A stretch of 64,000 bases of DNA from Liquorilactobacillus ghanensis DSM 18630 (GCF_001435235.1 NZ_AZGB01000022.1:52704-116703), one strand, 5' to 3'. Counted from the first letter of the stretch, positions 50,324 to 59,118 are shown. Notes: generated by a model from the sequence alone, not told the origin. Numbers and translations are program-made.

Positions 50324-51487
50324 ATGCGCAAATTAAATGTGATGGTAATTGCTTTATTGGTTGTACTTGTTTCCGGCTGCAGCGTTCAAAAAAAGAAAAG
50401 CACAGCCCAGATAAGCACAATTAAAACTACCACCAACAAAATAGTAAAGCCGGCTGAAAAAACTTGGACATTCAGCAAAGGGGTCAGCTCCAAACAAAGT
50501 CCAGTTCAAGGAATATCTAACAAACTAACCACCTCAGTTATTTCGAAAACGGACCAACTTTCTAGTTGGACAACTTCCAAGGGGCAATTTATAGCCAGCC
50601 CGGTTAAATATAAACGCATTTCTTTTAACAAATGGCAGCATGATCTGCGGAAAAATTATGTTAAAAGCGCTCAAAATGAAATTCACTTAATGAGTGTCAA
50701 TCAAGTTAATGCTGTACTGAAAAAATTAGGTGCAAATTTCCAAATTACTAAGCTATCAGATTTAATTTTTTTAGAAACAAAAACCAGTGGGATGACTATC
50801 CCACAAGGCTTCGTAGCTAAAGGACACCATCTATATGCAGTTAATATCCAATATGTCGATACTGATCAGCCGATTACCGTTGAACGCGGACAATTATTTA
50901 CTGATACAAGTACCAAAAAAACTGGCAGCCAACTTTCACTAAAGGAGTTAAATGGGACTTGGATAGCAGCCGCAACCACAACCAGTGCTAACGATAGTGG
51001 AAAAATTTTGATTAAAGATGGTTATTTGTACCAGCATCGCTATAACAGTTTTGAACGTTCAGCCATTCAAAATTTGAATTCATATTCGTTAATTTCATTG
51101 AACCAAAATCAAACCTATGCTTTGCAAAAAGCCAACGCTGCGAATGCTGGTTATCAATTAACTCAAAAATCAGTAGCGAGCGGTGATAGCCTTGGTTATC
51201 TCTACTTGTTCATTAACGATAAAAAATTAATCCGCATTGGACAAGGTGAAACTACCAGTTATACGCGAACCAGTACGTTAGTTGCAGCAAATGATTTACC
51301 ACAAGATGATTTAACGATCTTTAAACAAATGGATCAGAAAAATCCTGGCGAAGCTGCTTCAACAATTACAGTTCGTGCAGATGCACCAATTGTGGGGATG
51401 AGCAGTAGTATTAAATATTTGACTGATTCAGCAGCTGGACAAATTACCAGTAATCAAACCGTTAGCTCGAATAACGATACCAATTAG
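50324..51487 (+). CDS. Secreted lipoprotein of unknown function
   Basis: 387 residues. A lipoprotein signal peptide (MRKLNVMVIALLVVLVSGC) gives lipid-modified Cys19. A Lys/Thr-rich linker follows, then a beta-rich extracellular domain without recognised family. Two similar segments (KGVSSKQSPVQGISN, SKGQFIASPVKY) may be repeats. Start ATG 50324, after TGGAG. It has its own upstream region with a small hairpin (50272-50288), so it may be separate from the ATP-grasp operon. Confidence 0.82.
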   Translation: MRKLNVMVIALLVVLVSGCSVQKKKSTAQISTIKTTTNKIVKPAEKTWTFSKGVSSKQSPVQGISNKLTTSVISKTDQLSSWTTSKGQFIASPVKYKRISFNKWQHDLRKNYVKSAQNEIHLMSVNQVNAVLKKLGANFQITKLSDLIFLETKTSGMTIPQGFVAKGHHLYAVNIQYVDTDQPITVERGQLFTDTSTKKTGSQLSLKELNGTWIAAATTTSANDSGKILIKDGYLYQHRYNSFERSAIQNLNSYSLISLNQNQTYALQKANAANAGYQLTQKSVASGDSLGYLYLFINDKKLIRIGQGETTSYTRTSTLVAANDLPQDDLTIFKQMDQKNPGEAASTITVRADAPIVGMSSSIKYLTDSAAGQITSNQTVSSNNDTN

Positions 51488-51548
51488 TAGAAACTCGCAA
51501 CTGAGTAATTGCCCAAAAGTCGCTTAAAAATAAGGGGGACAAACGCAA

Positions 51549-52067
51549 ATTAAACTACAGACAAAAAGATTGTATTTTTCTACTTGGACAAAGGATGAGC
51601 TGGATTTAGCGCTTAGTTTATGGGAGAATCCTAAAGTAGCTAAGTATATTCATAAAAACGGTATTTTCACCAAGGAAGAAATAGAATTACGTTTAAATAA
51701 TGAAATTTCCAACCTTGAAAAAGTCGGTGTCCAATATTTTCCTATATTCTTTTCAAAAAATCACGAATTTATGGGAGTGTGCGGTTTTAGACCCACCAAG
51801 AAGTCGGGAGAACTCGAATTTGGAATTCATCTATTGCCTAAATTTTGGCATAAAGGTCTGGCAACTGAAGCAGCTCAAGCTATTATCGCATATGCTTTCA
51901 CGTCACTAAAAATAAACAGCATTGTAGCTGGTCATAATCCTCAAAATAATGCTTCAAAGAAATTATTAACGGAACTAGGATTTAAATTTGTCCGGAATGA
52001 ATATTATCCACCAACCGGTCTGAATCATCCGACCTATGTTTTATCTGAATACCATAGCTGTGATTGA
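51549..52067 (+). CDS. GNAT acetyltransferase (RimJ/RimL type); probable ATT start
   Basis: About 172 residues. From ATT 51549 the protein reads MKLQTKRLYFSTWTKDEL, the normal start of RimJ-type enzymes; a TTG at 51570 would delete the first strand. AAGGGGG lies 9 bases before ATT. Acetyl-CoA motif: GIHLLPKFWHKGLATEAAQAI, then NPQNNASKKLLTELGFKF. It probably acetylates an N-terminus or a small molecule. Confidence 0.85.
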   Translation: MKLQTKRLYFSTWTKDELDLALSLWENPKVAKYIHKNGIFTKEEIELRLNNEISNLEKVGVQYFPIFFSKNHEFMGVCGFRPTKKSGELEFGIHLLPKFWHKGLATEAAQAIIAYAFTSLKINSIVAGHNPQNNASKKLLTELGFKFVRNEYYPPTGLNHPTYVLSEYHSCD

Positions 52068-52214
52068 TCCTGAATGATTAGGATACTAGGAATGTTAATG
52101 TTGAAATTAGTTGAATGCAGCTATAAATTTAAAAGTTACCAATAAGGATCTTGTTCTTAGCAGTGGCAATTGATCTATTATGAGAATATTTATTACAGGG
52201 GAGGAGGAACTTAG

Positions 52215-52679
52215 ATGACAGAATGGTATGAAGATCGAATACGCTCGGCTATTAATGGAACAAATCCGATGGTAATGACAGAATTAGCCGGTGGATATGC
52301 TGTTTTTGGTGATGTCCAATTTTTGCCAGGATATTCTGTTTTGTTGCCCAAAAGAAATGTTGCATCTTTAAATGATTTGGCTATCGATGAAAGAACTGCT
52401 TTTTTGCGCGATATGAGTATTTTAGGGGATGCTGTCCTCTTTGCTTGTCACGCAAAAAGAATTAATTATGACATATTAGGAAATACCGATAATTTTCTTC
52501 ATGCGCATGTTTTTCCGAGATATCTGACAGAAGATGCCGAAAAGTTAAAAAAACCAGTTTGGTTGTATAGCTCCGACTATTGGACCAATTCGAAATATTT
52601 GTACGACCCGCAAAAGCATGATCAACTACGTCAAAAAATAACTGACTATCTTATTAGTCATACAAATTATCGTTGTTGA
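52215..52679 (+). CDS. HIT-family hydrolase
   Basis: 154 residues. The histidine-triad region is DNFLHAHVFPRYL, with H-x-H followed by a variant third position, and the N-terminus GDVQFLPGYSVLLPKR matches the HIT fold. Such proteins hydrolyse dinucleoside polyphosphates or nucleotide adducts. Excellent GGGGAGGAGG site. The third His of the triad is not evident, so activity may differ. The next gene starts 15 bases later. Confidence 0.85.
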   Translation: MTEWYEDRIRSAINGTNPMVMTELAGGYAVFGDVQFLPGYSVLLPKRNVASLNDLAIDERTAFLRDMSILGDAVLFACHAKRINYDILGNTDNFLHAHVFPRYLTEDAEKLKKPVWLYSSDYWTNSKYLYDPQKHDQLRQKITDYLISHTNYRC

Positions 52680-52694
52680 AGGGGGTGCGAAAAA

Positions 52695-53180
52695 ATGATT
52701 ACATATCATATTTTCAAAAATACAGATGCTAAAGAAGTGGCTGATTTAGTTGAGAAAACAATGCTGACTACGAATATTCAAGATTACTCTGCAGCATATT
52801 TAAAGAAGGATTTGAAACACCTAACTGCTAAGGACTTTGTTGAAAAAGCAAAATACTTTCATTGCTATGTATTCCTAGATGATAGCAATAATAAAATCGT
52901 AGCTGTTGGCTCGATTGGTCCCTACTGGGGAAAAACGGATGAGAGCAGCCTGTTTAATATTTTCGTTTTACCAGAATATCAAGGACGAGGAATCGGCACG
53001 CGGCTTATCAAAGTTTTGGAACAAGATGTTTATTTTAAACGAGCTAAACGAATTGAAATTCCTGCTTCAATCACGGGTCTGAAATTTTATCAAAAAATGG
53101 GTTATTCATTTAAAAATGGTGTAAAACTACTTGATGACGAAAAACTATATCGTCTTGAAAAATTTAATAAAATTCAGTAG
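52695..53180 (+). CDS. GNAT acetyltransferase
   Basis: 161 residues. NIFVLPEYQGRGIGTRLIKVLEQ is a textbook acetyl-CoA binding motif; ITGLKFYQKMGYSFKNG follows. GGGGGTG site. Co-transcribed with the HIT gene (15-base gap). Substrate unknown. Confidence 0.9.
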   Translation: MITYHIFKNTDAKEVADLVEKTMLTTNIQDYSAAYLKKDLKHLTAKDFVEKAKYFHCYVFLDDSNNKIVAVGSIGPYWGKTDESSLFNIFVLPEYQGRGIGTRLIKVLEQDVYFKRAKRIEIPASITGLKFYQKMGYSFKNGVKLLDDEKLYRLEKFNKIQ

Positions 53181-53361
53181 GCTTCGCCATAAAGGAGAGG
53201 AAACAACTGAAAAGGCTAATGAAATATTGTCAAATAGTGTTTTAGTATAGAAATTAAAAGTAGTTCTATTTTTAAAAAATTGAATAAATTCAGTATATTA
53301 ATTTCTAAACAACATATAGTTATTTCAATTACAAATTTTTTCTGCAGGGAGAGTTATCTTA

Positions 53362-54174
53362 ATGTATCAATCGGTTAATGGAATTTTAATTCATTATGAA
53401 ATAATAGGTGCAGGAAAACCTGTTGTTTTTCTGCATGGCATGTGCTTGGATCTTATTTCCATGAAGCTCAACTATGAAGATAGTTTCAGTAAAAAGAACG
53501 GTAGCTATCAACGAATTTACATTGATATTCCGGGAATGGGTAAAAGTCAATCTTTCTTTAAAGTTCAGCCCTCAAGCGATTATTTAGTCGAGCTAATTAT
53601 TGAGTTCTTAAATTTAATAAAGGTTGATAATTTTTATCTTTGTGGTCATTCTTACGGTGGATATTTAAGTCTTGGACTAGCATATAAGTATCCTAAGCGT
53701 GTAAAAGGTCTATTTCTAACTTGTCCAGTCGTGACAGCAAATCCCAATAAAAGGGTTACTGCCTCACACATCAACATTAAAAATGATAATTTCAATATTC
53801 CTAAAAATAAATATACAGAAGATTTTTTAGAAATGAACGTAATTATTAACGAGAAATCCTGGAAAAAATACTTAAATGAAATTACTGTGGGTCTTGAAAA
53901 ATACAATGCTAAATTTCTTGAAAAACTTCAATCCAATAATTTTGAATACTACAGATTCCAAAAAGAACAAACAATTAAAAATTGGAACTCGGATATACCA
54001 ATTTTCTTTTTGCTAGGTAAACGCGACCAAGTTGTTGGTTTTAAAGAGCAGAAAAAATTAGCTGCAAACTTTAAAGATTATAATTTGCTTATCCTTGAAG
54101 AAGCAGGACATAACTTACCAATTGATCAATCGAATTTATTTTCTAATTGCGTTAATTATTTTTTTAAATTATGA
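53362..54174 (+). CDS. Alpha/beta hydrolase
   Basis: 270 residues. The nucleophile elbow is LCGHSYGGYLSLG (Ser near residue 96), the oxyanion stretch FLHGMCLD is near 28, and the catalytic His is in EEAGHNLPID near 255; the acid is probably the Asp in LLGKRDQVVGF. No signal peptide, so cytoplasmic esterase or peptidase-like. GGGAGAG site. Substrate unknown. Confidence 0.9.
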   Translation: MYQSVNGILIHYEIIGAGKPVVFLHGMCLDLISMKLNYEDSFSKKNGSYQRIYIDIPGMGKSQSFFKVQPSSDYLVELIIEFLNLIKVDNFYLCGHSYGGYLSLGLAYKYPKRVKGLFLTCPVVTANPNKRVTASHINIKNDNFNIPKNKYTEDFLEMNVIINEKSWKKYLNEITVGLEKYNAKFLEKLQSNNFEYYRFQKEQTIKNWNSDIPIFFLLGKRDQVVGFKEQKKLAANFKDYNLLILEEAGHNLPIDQSNLFSNCVNYFFKL

Positions 54175-54259
54175 CAAATTTGCACCCGTGTATCATGGAT
54201 TGAATTTAGGATAGTATTTAGCTACTATGAGAATGAAAACATTATTAAAGGAGGTAATA

Positions 54260-54310
54260 ATGATGATTTTTGCACCGTTAAGTGAATGTGATGTTCCAGC
54301 GATCCGTTAG
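54260..54310 (+). pseudogene. GNAT N-terminal remnant, or 16-codon leader
   Basis: A strong AAAGGAGG site and ATG start an ORF of 16 codons, MMIFAPLSECDVPAIR, ending at TAG. The amino acids continue past the stop as LADRIR, which together resembles the N-terminus of GNAT enzymes (DVPAIRxLADR). So this is probably the start of a decayed acetyltransferase. Alternatively it is a leader peptide, since its stop lies inside a strong hairpin before the next gene. Confidence 0.5.
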
Positions 54311-54354
54311 TTAGCGGATCGTATCCGCTAACGATTTCAGCTTAAATTGAAATC
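54301..54354 (+). other. Alternative hairpins before EamA gene
   Basis: GATCCG (54301-54306) can pair with CGGATC (54315-54320); alternatively GTTAGCGGAT (54310-54319) pairs perfectly with ATCCGCTAAC (54323-54332). A third hairpin GATTTCA/TGAAATC (54333-54339, 54348-54354) follows. No T-run. Confidence 0.6.
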
Positions 54355-54373
54355 TCAATGCGGAGGAAAAATA

Positions 54374-55251
54374 ATGAAAATAAAAAATTGGTTAGGTCCC
54401 TTATTACTTAGTTTATCAGCTAGTATTTGGGGCGGGATGTTTGTAGTAGTCAAAATCGTGTGGTCCATGTTCCACCAGTCGAATTAGTATGGTTGCGCTA
54501 TCTAATTGCCATAATCGTACTAATTTTGATTTCGTTAATTAGAAAAGAAAAATGGACAGTTAATAAAACGGATTTGAAATTAATTTTTTTAATTGGACTA
54601 ATTGGTAATACAATTTCAATTGTAACTCAAGAAACAGGTACCTGGTTATCCAGTGCCCAGACAGGTGCAGTAATTACATCAGCTACACCAACTTTTATGA
54701 TTTTGTTTGCTTGGTGGCTTTTAAAAGAAAAGTTAACACGAATTAAAGTGCTATCAGTAATCATGGCAACTAGTGGTGTTATTTGTATTGTAGGCATTCA
54801 CTTAACTGGACATAATGTGTTATTGGGTGTTTTGTCATTAATTGTAGCAGCTTTAACTTGGGCGTTAATGTCCGTTCTGATCAAAAAATTATCTGGAAAC
54901 TATACCGCTTTACAAGTTACGATTATGTCGGCTTTAGTTGCCATTATTTGCTTATCACCAGTGGTAATCGCCGACCATCAGGTGCTAAGACGAATTGATT
55001 TCTTTAATCCGATAATTATTTTGTGCTTGTTGTATTTAGGTGTTGTTTCAACAGCCTTAGCGTTTGTAATGTGGAATCGAGGATTACATTTAGTCAGTGC
55101 TGGTAAATCTGGTTTGTTCTTTTTACTACAACCGATTGTTGGAACTCTATTAGGTTGGCTGCTTCTAAACGAGAAACTAACTTGGGGATTCTTGGTAGGT
55201 AGTTGTCTAATTATTGGCAGTGTTTGGGTCGCCATTCGTTTTGAAACTTGA
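54374..55251 (+). pseudogene. EamA/DMT transporter, frameshifted near the start
   Basis: The ATG at 54374 with GGAGG encodes KIKNWLGPLLLSLSASIWGGMFVVVKIV, the correct first helix of an EamA (RhaT-like) permease, but this frame stops at 54485. The rest (VPPVELVWLRYLIAIIVLI onwards, ten-helix protein to 55251) is in another frame. One missing base near 54455-54465 would restore the gene. Either a recent inactivation or a sequencing error; no homopolymer run is present there. Substrate unknown. Confidence 0.82.
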
Positions 55252-55351
55252 ATCTGGCGTTGTTGCGGAGCTAAAAAAAATTTACATCCTACTATTTGTA
55301 AATTGATAATAAAAGTTAATTAGGAACACTTTTTTGGGGGGGAAAAATCGC

Positions 55352-55816
55352 ATGGAGAATATTTCAATATCTTCAATCACTTCTGTATCAGATAATCTTT
55401 TTAAACTTTTGCTAGATGCAGATCCTTCAAAAAATATTGTACAAAGCTACTTGAAAAGGGCTTATAAATTTATTGCCATTTTTAAGGGTGCTCCTGTGGG
55501 AATTGTACTTTTAATAGACACTCGGCCAGAAACAATTGAAATAATTAATATTGCTGTGTCTAAAGATTATCGCAATCAAGGAATAGGTGGTAAATTGCTT
55601 GAATATTCTATTAAATGGGCTAAAAGTAAAAAATACAGAGTTATTGAGATAGGAACTGGAAGCACCAGCTTTGGTCAGTTATACTTGTATCAAAAATATG
55701 GTTTTAGACCGGTTTCAATTGATAGAGACTTTTTCGTGACTCACTATCCACACAGAATAATCGAAAATAAATTAGTATTAAAGGATATGGTGAGGTTACA
55801 ACAATATTTATTTTAA
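55352..55816 (+). CDS. GNAT acetyltransferase
   Basis: 154 residues. NIAVSKDYRNQGIGGKLLEYSIKWAK is the acetyl-CoA motif and LYLYQKYGFRPVSIDRDFF the C-terminal signature; the sequence resembles YvbK-like enzymes. ATG 55352 follows a GGGGGGG run. Single gene. Downstream 55817-56015 contains nothing I recognise. Confidence 0.9.
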   Translation: MENISISSITSVSDNLFKLLLDADPSKNIVQSYLKRAYKFIAIFKGAPVGIVLLIDTRPETIEIINIAVSKDYRNQGIGGKLLEYSIKWAKSKKYRVIEIGTGSTSFGQLYLYQKYGFRPVSIDRDFFVTHYPHRIIENKLVLKDMVRLQQYLF

Positions 55817-56015
55817 TGTACCAACCAACTTATTTATAAGAATTCATTAGCCAGAAACTTTAACAGGTATTGATGTTTTTTAGACGATGAAATAAATTAC
55901 AGCTCATTGAGCCCTGTGGAACAGATGATAAAGTAAAAATTGAAAAAATCAATGGCCAAGATAAATGACATTTTTCAAGAACAGTTTTCAGGAAAAAACA
56001 ATTAGTAAGCCGTGA

Positions 56016-56378
56016 TTATTTCGTTATTTTAACTTGTAAGAATTTAATTTTGTTTTGCTTATCAAATTTGTAAGTATCATATCCATGGAGTGCAAAAAGT
56101 TTGCCATTATTTTTTCTACCGGCAACGGACCATTCTGCTTTATAACAATCTTCGTCAATAGATACTTGACAAAGGTGCTGTAATTCTTTGTTGTCTTTAA
56201 AAAAATTTTGGAAAAAGTTTACTATTGAATCATGATCTTTACCGATAAAACCATTTGAGCCTTCAACAATGGCATCATTCGCAAATAAATGAACAATTTT
56301 ATTTAGTGATCTATTATCATTTGAAGCTAAGTCGGAAAGTTTGAAATAAGACTCAATTATTTTTTCTTTTTGATTCAT
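56016..56378 (-). CDS. SnoaL/NTF2-like protein
   Basis: About 120 residues with a cone-shaped NTF2-like fold pattern: IESYFKLSDLASNDNRSLNKIVHLFANDAIVEGSNG, then beta strands ending KIKFLQVKITK. The ATG at 56378 comes after a GAAGGAA site; the ATG at 56396 precedes it. Members act as small-molecule isomerases or have no known activity. Its promoter region contains a 28-base inverted repeat and an ArsR gene lies divergently upstream. Confidence 0.78.
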   Translation of the reverse strand: MNQKEKIIESYFKLSDLASNDNRSLNKIVHLFANDAIVEGSNGFIGKDHDSIVNFFQNFFKDNKELQHLCQVSIDEDCYKAEWSVAGRKNNGKLFALHGYDTYKFDKQNKIKFLQVKITK

Positions 56379-56393
56379 ATGAATTCCTTCTTT

Positions 56394-56421
56394 CAACTGT
56401 TTAGTATATGCTAAACAGTTG
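56394..56421. promoter_or_regulatory. 28-base inverted repeat, candidate ArsR operator
   Basis: Arms CAACTGTTTAG (56394-56404) and CTAAACAGTTG (56411-56421) are perfect, spacer TATATG. It lies immediately upstream of the NTF2-like gene start and before the divergent ArsR gene, the usual place of an ArsR site. Confidence 0.65.
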
Positions 56422-56580
56422 TGAAATACAAACTATTAAGCAAACAATTGTGCTACAAGGAGAGAAGAATCTATACCAGTTAACTAATGACAATTAGAGA
56501 CTAACATGTGGTGTTCAAAAAACAAGTATATTAAGTAAAAGGATTGTAACTTGTAAACATATAATACGAGGAGATACTTT

Positions 56581-56910
56581 ATGAAGCAAAAACTACTATT
56601 AAGTGTAGATCTTGATAAAATAGAATTGCCACAAATATTAAAGTCATTAAGTGATCCGACTCGCTTATCAATTGTGGCAACTCTGTATTCTAATAATAAA
56701 GAGTGTTCTTGCGCAATTTTTGAACATCTGGGGAAGAAAAGTAACTTATCACAACATTATCGTAATTTGAGACTGAACGGATTGATTTCTGTTAGACGTT
56801 CTGGAATTCATAGTTATCTTAACTTGCGAAAAAAAGAACTCAATCAAAAATTTCCAGGACTATTAGAAAATATCTGTCGCAATTGGAAACACAATAATAA
56901 TTCGATTTAA
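56581..56910 (+). CDS. ArsR-family winged-helix regulator
   Basis: 109 residues. ILKSLSDPTRLSIVATLYSNNKECSCAIFEHLG and KSNLSQHYRNLRLNGLISVRRSGIHSYLNL are the HTH and wing. A Cys pair-like CSC (near residue 45) could bind metal, but this motif is also found in members that sense other signals. Divergent from the NTF2-like gene across a large inverted repeat. GAGGAG site. Confidence 0.9.
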   Translation: MKQKLLLSVDLDKIELPQILKSLSDPTRLSIVATLYSNNKECSCAIFEHLGKKSNLSQHYRNLRLNGLISVRRSGIHSYLNLRKKELNQKFPGLLENICRNWKHNNNSI

Positions 56911-56941
56911 AAATATTTTAAAAAACAAGCCCAAGTCAAAA

Positions 56942-57124
56942 ATGCATAGGTATCGTGAATATCTATTTCGTTCCACGCCAACTGATTCTCAAGGAGACTT
57001 TATTCAATCTGACGCAAACGATCTAGGTAAAAAGCCATCTTCTCATGGCTGTGTCCATTTGAGTATTTCCGACTCAAAATGGATTTATGAAAATATTAAA
57101 TATGGAACAAAAGTTTGGAGTTAG
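56942..57124 (+). pseudogene. L,D-transpeptidase (YkuD) C-terminal fragment
   Basis: About 60 residues ending SSHGCVHLSISDSKWIYENIKYGTKVW. SHGCVHL is the catalytic SHGCxRL motif of YkuD enzymes, and YREYLFRSTPTD resembles the preceding strand. The N-terminal two thirds and a ribosome site are missing, so this is a remnant. Confidence 0.7.
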
Positions 57125-57192
57125 TATAAAACTTGAGACAGCTTTTGCGAGAGTGTAAAATTATTTCTTAATTAAGAAGGAATTGTTTCATA

Positions 57193-57415
57193 ATGGCAAA
57201 ACGCTATCTTGCCGAATTCAAGCAAAATATTATTGATTTATATCAGCACAAAATTAAGTCAGCTCCTGAATTAGCTAAAGAATATGGTGTTGGTTACTCC
57301 ACTATTTTAAAATGGGTTTCTGGTAGTCACGGCTTAACTGCTGATGAAGCTAAGGCTCAAATACAAACGAATTAAACGATTGGAAGAGGAGAACCTGATT
57401 CTAAAAAAACGCTGA
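57193..57415 (+). pseudogene. IS3-family orfA, frameshifted
   Basis: Encodes AKRYLAEFKQNIIDLYQHK...ELAKEYGVGYSTILKWV, the transposase HTH, then a stop at 57375. The next-frame RIKRLEEENLILKK at 57368-57412 is the leucine-zipper continuation of IS3-family OrfA, so a frameshift occurred. No OrfB follows. The stretch to about 57670 has further short frames without identity. Confidence 0.8.
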
Positions 57416-57689
57416 AGCTGTTGGCAAAAGATTGATCTATCCATTGATCAAACAAGAAAGCGATGTTGGAAACCAAATAAAGAAACTCCCATTTTGAGGA
57501 CTTCCTAGCTCCACCATAGTTTGACGGAGACCCAAAAATGGAAAAAAATATGAAGAAGAAGTTAAATTAAAAGAGATTTTACGAAATCAGTATTTAAAAA
57601 TCATAGCTGGGGCGCATAATACAACTAAAAAAGAAATTATTGATCTGATCAATAACAAGCTGAAATAAAAAGATGTAACAACAATTTAA

Positions 57690-57717
57690 TTGTTTTTCCT
57701 GTATAATAGGACAAGCA
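57690..57717 (+). promoter_or_regulatory. Toxin mRNA promoter
   Basis: TTGTTT (57690-57695), 16-base spacer, TATAAT (57712-57717). Confidence 0.6.
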
Positions 57718-57805
57718 GGAAGTTTTAAGGGCGGTGGCTGTCTTTTCCCTTGTGAGGTGATGTCTATGGGAACATGGAGTAATCTTCAGAAAGGTTTCAC
57801 AGTCA

Positions 57806-57895
57806 ATGAGTGTCTTTCAGGCACTCTCGTTGATGTTGCTGTTTGGCACATTTTTAATTGCGCTACTCAGCTATATTGACAAAAGAAACAAATAA
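57806..57895 (+). CDS. Fst/Hol_Tox-like type I toxin (holin-like)
   Basis: 29 residues: MSVFQALSLM, one hydrophobic helix (LMLLFGTFLIALLSY) and a charged tail IDKRNK. This is the pattern of the small membrane toxins of Fst/putative holin-like toxin loci in lactobacilli. It is preceded by a long leader from the promoter at 57690 and AGAAAGG. Expected to depolarise the membrane when its antisense RNA is lost. Confidence 0.82.
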   Translation: MSVFQALSLMLLFGTFLIALLSYIDKRNK

Positions 57896-58016
57896 AAAGC
57901 CGCCCTGCGTAACTTTGGTCGGTTACAGAGCGACAATGTAGTTTTGTAAATCTAGGCCACCGCCTTTGAAGCGGCTTGCATGGGAAGTCTTGTTGGCGCA
58001 AGGCTTCCTTTTTCTT
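57891..58016 (-). ncRNA. Antisense antitoxin RNA
   Basis: On the minus strand a TATAAT (58023-58028 on the plus strand) would start an RNA near 58016 that runs convergent to the toxin mRNA. It ends in a hairpin closing GGGCGGC followed by TTTTT near 57896. GGCGGTGGC occurs in both RNAs (57731-57740 plus, 57953-57962 minus), matching the direct repeats through which such RNAs pair. Confidence 0.65.
57982..58014 (+). terminator. Toxin mRNA terminator
   Basis: GGAAGTCTTG pairs with CAAGGCTTCC (one wobble), followed by TTTTT; it ends the toxin transcript and overlaps the antisense RNA start. Confidence 0.8.
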
Positions 58017-58127
58017 ACTCACATTATAGCACGAATCTTTGAGACTTGGTACTAACTATTTATACTTCGCTAGTGATTTTTCATTAATTTGGGTAAGTCA
58101 ACATACTTAATATGATTAGATTAAAAA

Positions 58128-59048
58128 TTAGTCACGAATCGTCTTATGTGGATCACGTATTAGTGATATTCCAGTACCAATTACAATAATAATCATTCCA
58201 ATCAGAGCATTTTCGGTAATCTTTTCATTCAATAAAATTGTGGCAAAGATTGGTGCTATAGCTGGTTTAAGAAAGAAAATTATATGAGAAACTGAGGGGT
58301 ATTTATGGGTAGCTATTGAATAAACCGTAAAACCACCCGCAGTAACGATAATTCCTGCATATAATATAGCTAGTAAACTATGCGGAGTAATCTTTAATAA
58401 AAGCGATTGTCCCAAAAACTTAACAGCAAAATTTTGTGAATGATATGATATTATAATTATAATTTCATGCAATATCCACAAATACAATGATCCCAGTAGA
58501 AAAACTTGGCTTGTGACGGTGATTGAATCACTGTGATTTTTGTAAATATATTCTTTTGACAATGTTGAATAAAGTCCAAATAAAATTGAACTAAGTGTAG
58601 CAAAAATTAATCCAGAGAATATAAAGTAATGGTTACTCCAAATTATGATCATCATGCCTAGAACTGCTACAGCTAACGAAATACCTAATTTTCGAGAAAT
58701 TGTTTTATGGAATAAAACATAATCAAATAAGGAACTAAAAATTGGATTTAAACTAAAGATAATCGCAACAATTGAAGCCAAATATTGTTGAATCGCAATT
58801 TGATAAAAAGACATGCTTAAAATAATGAAAATGATGCTTAAGCCGCTAAGCAGCATAAAGTGCCTTTTTAAAAGAATTTTTTTAAAGTCTGTTTTGTTTG
58901 CTAAAGTGAATAAAAATAGTCCACCAATTATAAAACGATAGAAAGTCAGCTGAAAGCTATTAATTTGAGGTGAGTTAATTAATTTTAAAGCCACCTCCGT
59001 TGTTGACATAAGAAAAATTCCAATTAACAAAGTCAAAGTTTTCGTCAT
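58128..59048 (-). CDS. EamA/DMT transporter
   Basis: 306 residues and ten helices in two EamA repeats (MSTTEVALKLINSPQINSFQLTFYRFIIGG; second half from about 150, with LLNEKITENALIGMIIIVIGTG at the end). Probably a metabolite exporter. AAGGGAG site. It is divergent from a MerR gene and has a promoter with a 19-base spacer in the shared region, which suggests activation by that regulator. Confidence 0.88.
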   Translation of the reverse strand: MTKTLTLLIGIFLMSTTEVALKLINSPQINSFQLTFYRFIIGGLFLFTLANKTDFKKILLKRHFMLLSGLSIIFIILSMSFYQIAIQQYLASIVAIIFSLNPIFSSLFDYVLFHKTISRKLGISLAVAVLGMMIIIWSNHYFIFSGLIFATLSSILFGLYSTLSKEYIYKNHSDSITVTSQVFLLGSLYLWILHEIIIIISYHSQNFAVKFLGQSLLLKITPHSLLAILYAGIIVTAGGFTVYSIATHKYPSVSHIIFFLKPAIAPIFATILLNEKITENALIGMIIIVIGTGISLIRDPHKTIRD

Positions 59049-59076
59049 AAAGTAATTCTCTCCCTTCGGTGGGATT

Positions 59077-59107
59077 ATTATGCACTTTAGAGTACACTCT
59101 AATGCAA
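59077..59107 (-). promoter_or_regulatory. MerR-type promoter of the EamA gene
   Basis: Read on the minus strand: TTGCAT (59107-59102), 19-base spacer, CATAAT (59082-59077). The spacer contains the inverted repeat TTAGAG-N4-CTCTAA (59087-59102). A 19-20 base spacer with a central dyad is the hallmark of MerR activation by DNA untwisting. Confidence 0.75.
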
Positions 59108-59118
59108 GAGGTGATTTT

